Source: Apoda limacodes
Lineage: Eukaryota; Arthropoda; Insecta; Lepidoptera; Limacodidae
Reading direction: 5' to 3'
DNA: 64,000 nt
Assembly: GCA_946406115.1 (NCBI GenBank)
Contig: OX291558.1
Coordinates: 19,646,205-19,710,204 of the forward strand
Shown: positions 59,313 through 64,000 of the stretch, one piece after another
How positions within the stretch are numbered: position 1 is the first letter of the stretch
Layout: each line of letters starts with the position of its first letter
Program-made: the position numbers and the translations under genes
The notes under the pieces: model-generated
Databases searched by the model: none
Told to the model about the DNA's origin: nothing
Seen by the model: only the letters and a program-made list of their open reading frames with translations

Positions 59313-59522
59313 GTTTTTATAAAAAGTTCTTATAAATGGTTTACTTGTTGGAACAACCATAAATACATAAAACATAAAAGTTGTATGTACAACGGTTTTT
59401 ATTTCCCTAAGGGGCTGACCAGTGGCTGAAAACACACCCACACCCCAATGTGAGGACAACCTCCTTTCACCAACCACTTAAGAGGATGCAATTCGCGGCG
59501 CCTCGGAGCGGGCTTCATACAT
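59313..59522 (-). repeat. Module E, unit 2
   Basis: Copy of 34,563-34,772. Confidence 0.65.
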
Positions 59523-59662
59523 TGAAAATGTTTATACAATAGGGAACATGAAAATGTTTATACAATAGGGAACATGAAAATGTTTATACAATAGGGAACA
59601 TGAAAATGTTTATACAATAGGGAACATGAAAATGTTTATACAATAGGGAACATGAAAATAGG
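59523..59662. repeat. 26-bp minisatellite, unit 2
   Basis: Copy of 34,773-34,912 with the same five-unit length, although such arrays change length easily. Confidence 0.97.
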
Positions 59663-60209
59663 TAAATGAAATAAATCGAGACAGTTATAATGATGTCAAC
59701 CTTTTGTTATCACATTGTTGCAAAACCTTTTTCAAGTGTTTCATTACATAATTTTCACCCCTTTGCCTTTTATTTACTCAAATGCGTGCGCGCAGAAGGT
59801 TTTTTTTTAATTCTACAAAAACAAACATAATGAACCGTCTGAAACGCTACTCTTCCTTACTACTATTCGGAACGCACCTTACCAAAAGATTTATTTGGAA
59901 TTACGTAGCAGGTACAATATTTTGGTTGTTGTGACTATAAACATATTACTTTTACTAAATAAACTTAAAGTTAATAATTAAAGAACATGAGTTACTTCCA
60001 CCAGTGACGTAAAATACCTAAGTTTACCCGCGAAGAATAGGTAACTACCACTGAGCGTTCGATTTGTTGACTAAGTACATGCAGTCATACAAAAATTGCT
60101 AACCCTATTTCAGAGACTTATAATGTTGTAATTATTTTAGTAAACTTGTTCCATTCATAAGTCATTAAACACTAATTATTGTTATTCTTGTATTTTGTAT
60201 GTATTTTCC

Positions 60210-60840
60210 TCGCTGTAGTCAGATGAAAAATTGTGTGCTTCGCACAGCTGGATGTTTTTTTTGGGTTTCGTGCCTTAGAATCCCTCACTTTTCTTAGGAT
60301 TCAATTTTTGAACCAATCGCTCCGCTCGTGGGTTCAATTCTTCTCTTACTCGGTATTCAATATAGGCACTTACGCCAAAAAGCAACTTTTCCAGCCTTGC
60401 ATAACAAATGACTATTTCCGCCTTTATGTATTGTTCCTTATCCTTTATTTAAATTATAATTAGAATTTAACGAGCCCAAAGATGTCCATGTAAAAATTAC
60501 TGATCTGTTACAACTATCCCCTCCGCATTAAATTGTTTTCCACAGATAAAAAAACATACAATAAAATTCGGACTGATATAAAAGCACGGGTACCTGCTTA
60601 TGTTAAGGCAGCCCAATTTCAGCGAATTTTCTATTTAGTAACTTCGCAAGTAATTTCCATGCCGAATTACTTTTACCTTTTTTGGGGAAAACATCGACGA
60701 GATAAGAGCTCTACGGTAACACAAAAGGTACAGATAGTGTATTATTGTGAAAGGGATGAAAGTTTTGAGGGTACATTTTTATTGCCTGTTATTCAAGTTA
60801 CACAATGGACTGAGCAAAATACGTTAAAGTAGATTACACG
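60210..60840. repeat. Modules D and C inverted, unit 2
   Basis: Copies of 35,460-35,660 and 35,715-36,090, including the 99-codon frame at 60,533-60,832. Confidence 0.6.
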
Positions 60841-61119
60841 TGCTTTTAATAATATTAAGTTTTTTTTTCCTAACTAGTTAACTATATAAATGAATTGACG
60901 CAAATATATAGATTTACGAGTATTTCTATAATTTGTTGGTCAATATATGTATATTACTGAACATACAACTCCTAGTGACTTATAAAGTCTTAGTATATCA
61001 ATCTTACAAACACACAAAATAGTGAAGCTCTTACACGGAATGTAAGGGTTGCAGGTTTAAGTCCTGGCTCGAGGTTAATCTTTTGACTGTACCTTTGCTA
61101 TAAAAGTATTTATTTATAT

Positions 61120-62605
61120 TGATTATATTACTGAACAGGTTGATTTGAAACTATCAGTTTCCAGTAGTTATACTTAGGCACCGGATTGCCGCAGGCTTTA
61201 TTATAAATAGGTAGCCGTTTTTTAGTTGCACTATCACAGAATAGTATAAAATAAAATTGTTGTCAACCTCTGTCAGATTCTTCACATACTCCATATAAAT
61301 GGTTGGACCGATTTTGATGATATTTTTTGTGGGTGCTTAAGTGAGTCCCTAGATGATTAAGATTCACAATTAGATTCGGTTGGTGGCGCTGTAGCACTTC
61401 AAATTTAAGGATAGTAAAAGTCTGCCGGTCCAGCTAGTTTTTTTATAAATCACTTTATCAATCGATCAAACTATAAAGTGTCTCGTTGCACACCGCCTTT
61501 TTATTGATTTACATTTTGCGTGTACAAGAACGAAATAATCGGCTTGTTTTGTGAGCCATCACTCTTATAAGATCCATGTCATCATCATTAACTTGAAATC
61601 ACCTTGAAAAGTGTAAATTACACTCTTTATTTGAACAGAGAACCAGATCTAAAAACTTAATAATAACGCAGTACTAACTTATCCGTACACCTATTTCGAT
61701 AATTAATTCGTAACTGCATAATTCGTACACCTATTTTGATAATTAATATAACCGAGAAAATTTCTTAATCACTTTATACATCCACAACTAAGACTAATCC
61801 TGCGTTTAATTTCCGTATCAGCACACATGAACGCTTTCTAACATCTTGTGATGTTGAGATTATACAATCCGTAGATTTAAGTCATAGAAGTAAGAGATAC
61901 GAAAAATAAGAATTAAAAAAACATGGTAAGTTAAGTCAGCTTAAAAGTCTTACAGAAAGATAAATATATAGTAATATTTTTTTCTATTAAGCAAACATAT
62001 TATAGATGGCTACATCGTCGATATAAAAAAATATTTTTATAGCAACTCTTCAACTTTCAGGGGTCCCAAAATAGGAACGATTATTTCTATGTATGTATTA
62101 TTATCATGTATTTTGAAAATTTGTGTATTTGTAAGGACTTCATAAGTCCCTAGTAGTTGTGTGTCTATTGTCATCTAAGCAAAAATCAAACACGCAATCA
62201 AAATAAAATAAGAACCAAAACATGATCTTAAACTAAATCAGCGTAGACAAATGGCTGTCTGTCTGTCTGTACAATTTTTAAAGAGCTTTATATTTTAAGT
62301 CGTAACAGATAAATGTCTGATTTCTTAAAGAATATGTGTTTTTATATTAATGTGGTTTACCAATATGGTTCAACAAATAATAAAAAATCAAAAGTATAGA
62401 TGAAACACGTTTTTAGTTGTTTTTCCTCTATCGTATAGTAACACATACAAGCTTGTCGTGATTATAGTATGAATACTTTAGCGCCAACAAAAAAAACGGC
62501 GAAGTGTGAGACGAGCTCGCGTCACTACCATTATAAATTACATAATAAGCGCCATCTAGCGAAAATAGTGCAGATTATTAAATGAAACATACTCGAGGCC
62601 CAGCA
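61120..62605. repeat. Block B' outer part, unit 2
   Basis: Copy of 36,370-37,855, again with both insertion sites empty (about 62,000 and 62,167). Confidence 0.8.
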
Positions 62606-62617
62606 ACATTTTGCTAA

Positions 62618-62763
62618 TCAAAGTTAAGTAGCTTCGGGCGTGGTCAGTCATTGGATTTACTGGTCTAGCGCCACATTTTTATCATTTCTGTTCGTCAATC
62701 ATTATGTTGGTACGGAACCCACGTGATTCCAACTCACACTTAACCGATTTTTTACTATTTGTC
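62618..62763 (+). mobile_element. 5S-rRNA-like repeat, unit 2
   Basis: Copy of 37,868-38,013. Confidence 0.55.
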
Positions 62764-63084
62764 GAGAAATGCGACATAATTATCTTATCTTCTATGAAAA
62801 TTCAAGTATTGTATCCATTACGCTTTAAAAGGTCGGACCGTCAATGTTAGTAGGTTCCCGTTGGCACCCTTTGCGTACGAAACCTAAAAAAATGATGACG
62901 ATTTTCTTTATAAAATACGGATGAATTTACAAGAAGAAACAATATAAAAATTAAATGAAACGTTATGAAATCATATGAAAAGAAAATACATTATTAATGT
63001 TAGCAATGGACATTGAAAAAATGTTTGCTTTCGTAAATTAGATTTCGGTTATTTCGTACTTTTACAATAATATACACACCCCCT

Positions 63085-63965
63085 GTGTGTTGTTGAGTAG
63101 GTATTTGTCCTAAACTAATAAAAGTAACCAATGTCAACAATATAAGAAACAATCCTTCAGATTTCGAATCAATTATTCAATGGCAATTCAAATGGCAATT
63201 TTTCTAAGTAATTATATTGAAAGGTCGGAAAAGCAACAGAAATGAAAAGTGTAGGAGCGTTGGGGAATACTTAGATATAACTGTATAAGTTTACAGAGCG
63301 AGTTAGGTTATAAAGAGATTTGGACAAGTGGGCCGGAGCCGAGGGTCCCAAGTTTGCCGAGCACTCACATAATTACATATTTTCTGAATGACCTCTTCAG
63401 AATTTACCTGAGTTTTGTAATTATTATAGACCGTTTTACAAATGGACTCAAACAATTTTAATGGTTGTCAAGGCTGGAATTTATTTTAATTATTTTTGGT
63501 TTCGTTTCTTCCTTAAATGAAGGTTTCTGTTTATTAATTAAATTTAATAAAAAATGTTATATTTCGAAAAGTATAACTTAAGATTTAATGTATATTTTAA
63601 ATTGCTAGCGATCTTACATTATATTATTTATTCAATTTTTTTCTTTGTTCTTTAAAGTAGGCATGTAAATTTTTATCATTAGACAATATCTAAGAGTAAA
63701 TACCTGAGGTTTTTTATACCACTAATGTTGGAAAACAAGCTAACGGTTCGTCTGGTACGCGGTCACCATAGCATATGGAAGCTTGCAACATCAGGGGCGT
63801 CACTCGCGCGTTGCCCTTTAGCTTATTTAGCTTACTAAAAGTTAGCAAGTAAAAAGTTCAGTAATTATTTATTTATTATACAAAAAATACAATTTAATTG
63901 TTTTCATTAAACAGTTTAATACTAAATTGAAAAACAGTTATACAGATTCAGTTAAAAATCCGACT
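63085..63965 (+). repeat. Block A left part, second junction
   Basis: Copy of 38,335-39,215. The last 100 bases show differences from copy 2, of which one (actaaattga) agrees with the left-flank copy at about 14,425. Confidence 0.8.
63710..63818 (-). mobile_element. Truncated non-LTR 3' end
   Basis: Same fragment and orientation as 38,960-39,068. Confidence 0.8.
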
Positions 63966-64000
63966 AAAATGTATCGCTTTAGCATTTTGGCTAACTTCCA
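63966..64000. repeat. Start of a third tandem unit
   Basis: aatgtatcgctttagcattt and ggctaactt match 39,216 onward. The last bases read cttcca instead of cttaca, then the window stops. Confidence 0.6.

Larger units (their letters stand above)
39216..63965. repeat. 24,750-bp tandem unit, copy 2
   Basis: Near-identical repeat of 14,466-39,215. All elements listed for that unit recur at plus 24,750; the principal ones follow. Confidence 0.95.

Overview
This window looks like repeat-rich nuclear DNA from a lepidopteran insect. It is AT-rich and eukaryotic in style. It holds several repeat types I recognise from moth and butterfly genomes: a non-LTR retrotransposon whose 3' end carries the characteristic cgcgcgttgcc/ccactaaggtgg sequence, a tRNA-derived SINE with the aaaacatcgtg block, a 5S-rRNA-like repeat ending in a ggtacggaaccc...cttaaccg tail, and elements ending in accgacttcaaa. 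I found no intact single-copy host gene, rRNA, functional tRNA or CRISPR array. The only substantial protein-coding capacity is a damaged jockey-superfamily ORF2.

Layout. (1) 1-13,813: a block I call B. It contains two large insertions, a 2.8-kb terminal-inverted-repeat (TIR) element (621-3,406) and a nearly full-length non-LTR retrotransposon on the minus strand (3,571-7,224). It also carries a solo-LTR-like stretch (about 11.6-12.45 kb). (2) 13,814-17,060: block A, forward. (3) 17,061-31,624: a spacer with a retrotransposon RT remnant, a TTAA-flanked foldback MITE, a nested tandem duplication, retroelement tails, a second 2.8-kb TIR element (25,683-28,509) and a SINE. (4) 31,625-34,035: block A inverted (A'). 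(5) 34,036-37,855: block B inverted (B'), without the two large insertions, so it preserves their empty target sites. (6) 37,856-38,334: a linker with a 5S-like repeat. (7) From about 39,216 the sequence from about 14,466 onward is repeated at an offset of exactly 24,750 bp. A third copy starts at about 63,966, where the window ends.

The dominant fact is therefore a higher-order structure: a 24.75-kb tandem unit, almost identical between copies (five substitutions and one indel found by eye), containing an inverted repeat (B-A-spacer-A'-B'). Similar arrays occur on W chromosomes and in heterochromatic ampliconic regions, but an assembly artefact must be excluded. The tandem junction lies inside block A, which fits unequal exchange between direct copies of A. 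A 1.1-kb part of A' is about 99% identical, inverted, to block A of the next unit and then drops abruptly to about 70-75%, which suggests gene conversion or recent rearrangement.

There is no operon-like gene cooperation here. Function, if any, would come from the repeats themselves (recombination substrates, small-RNA source loci) or from an exon-like fragment with splice-site signals inside block A.
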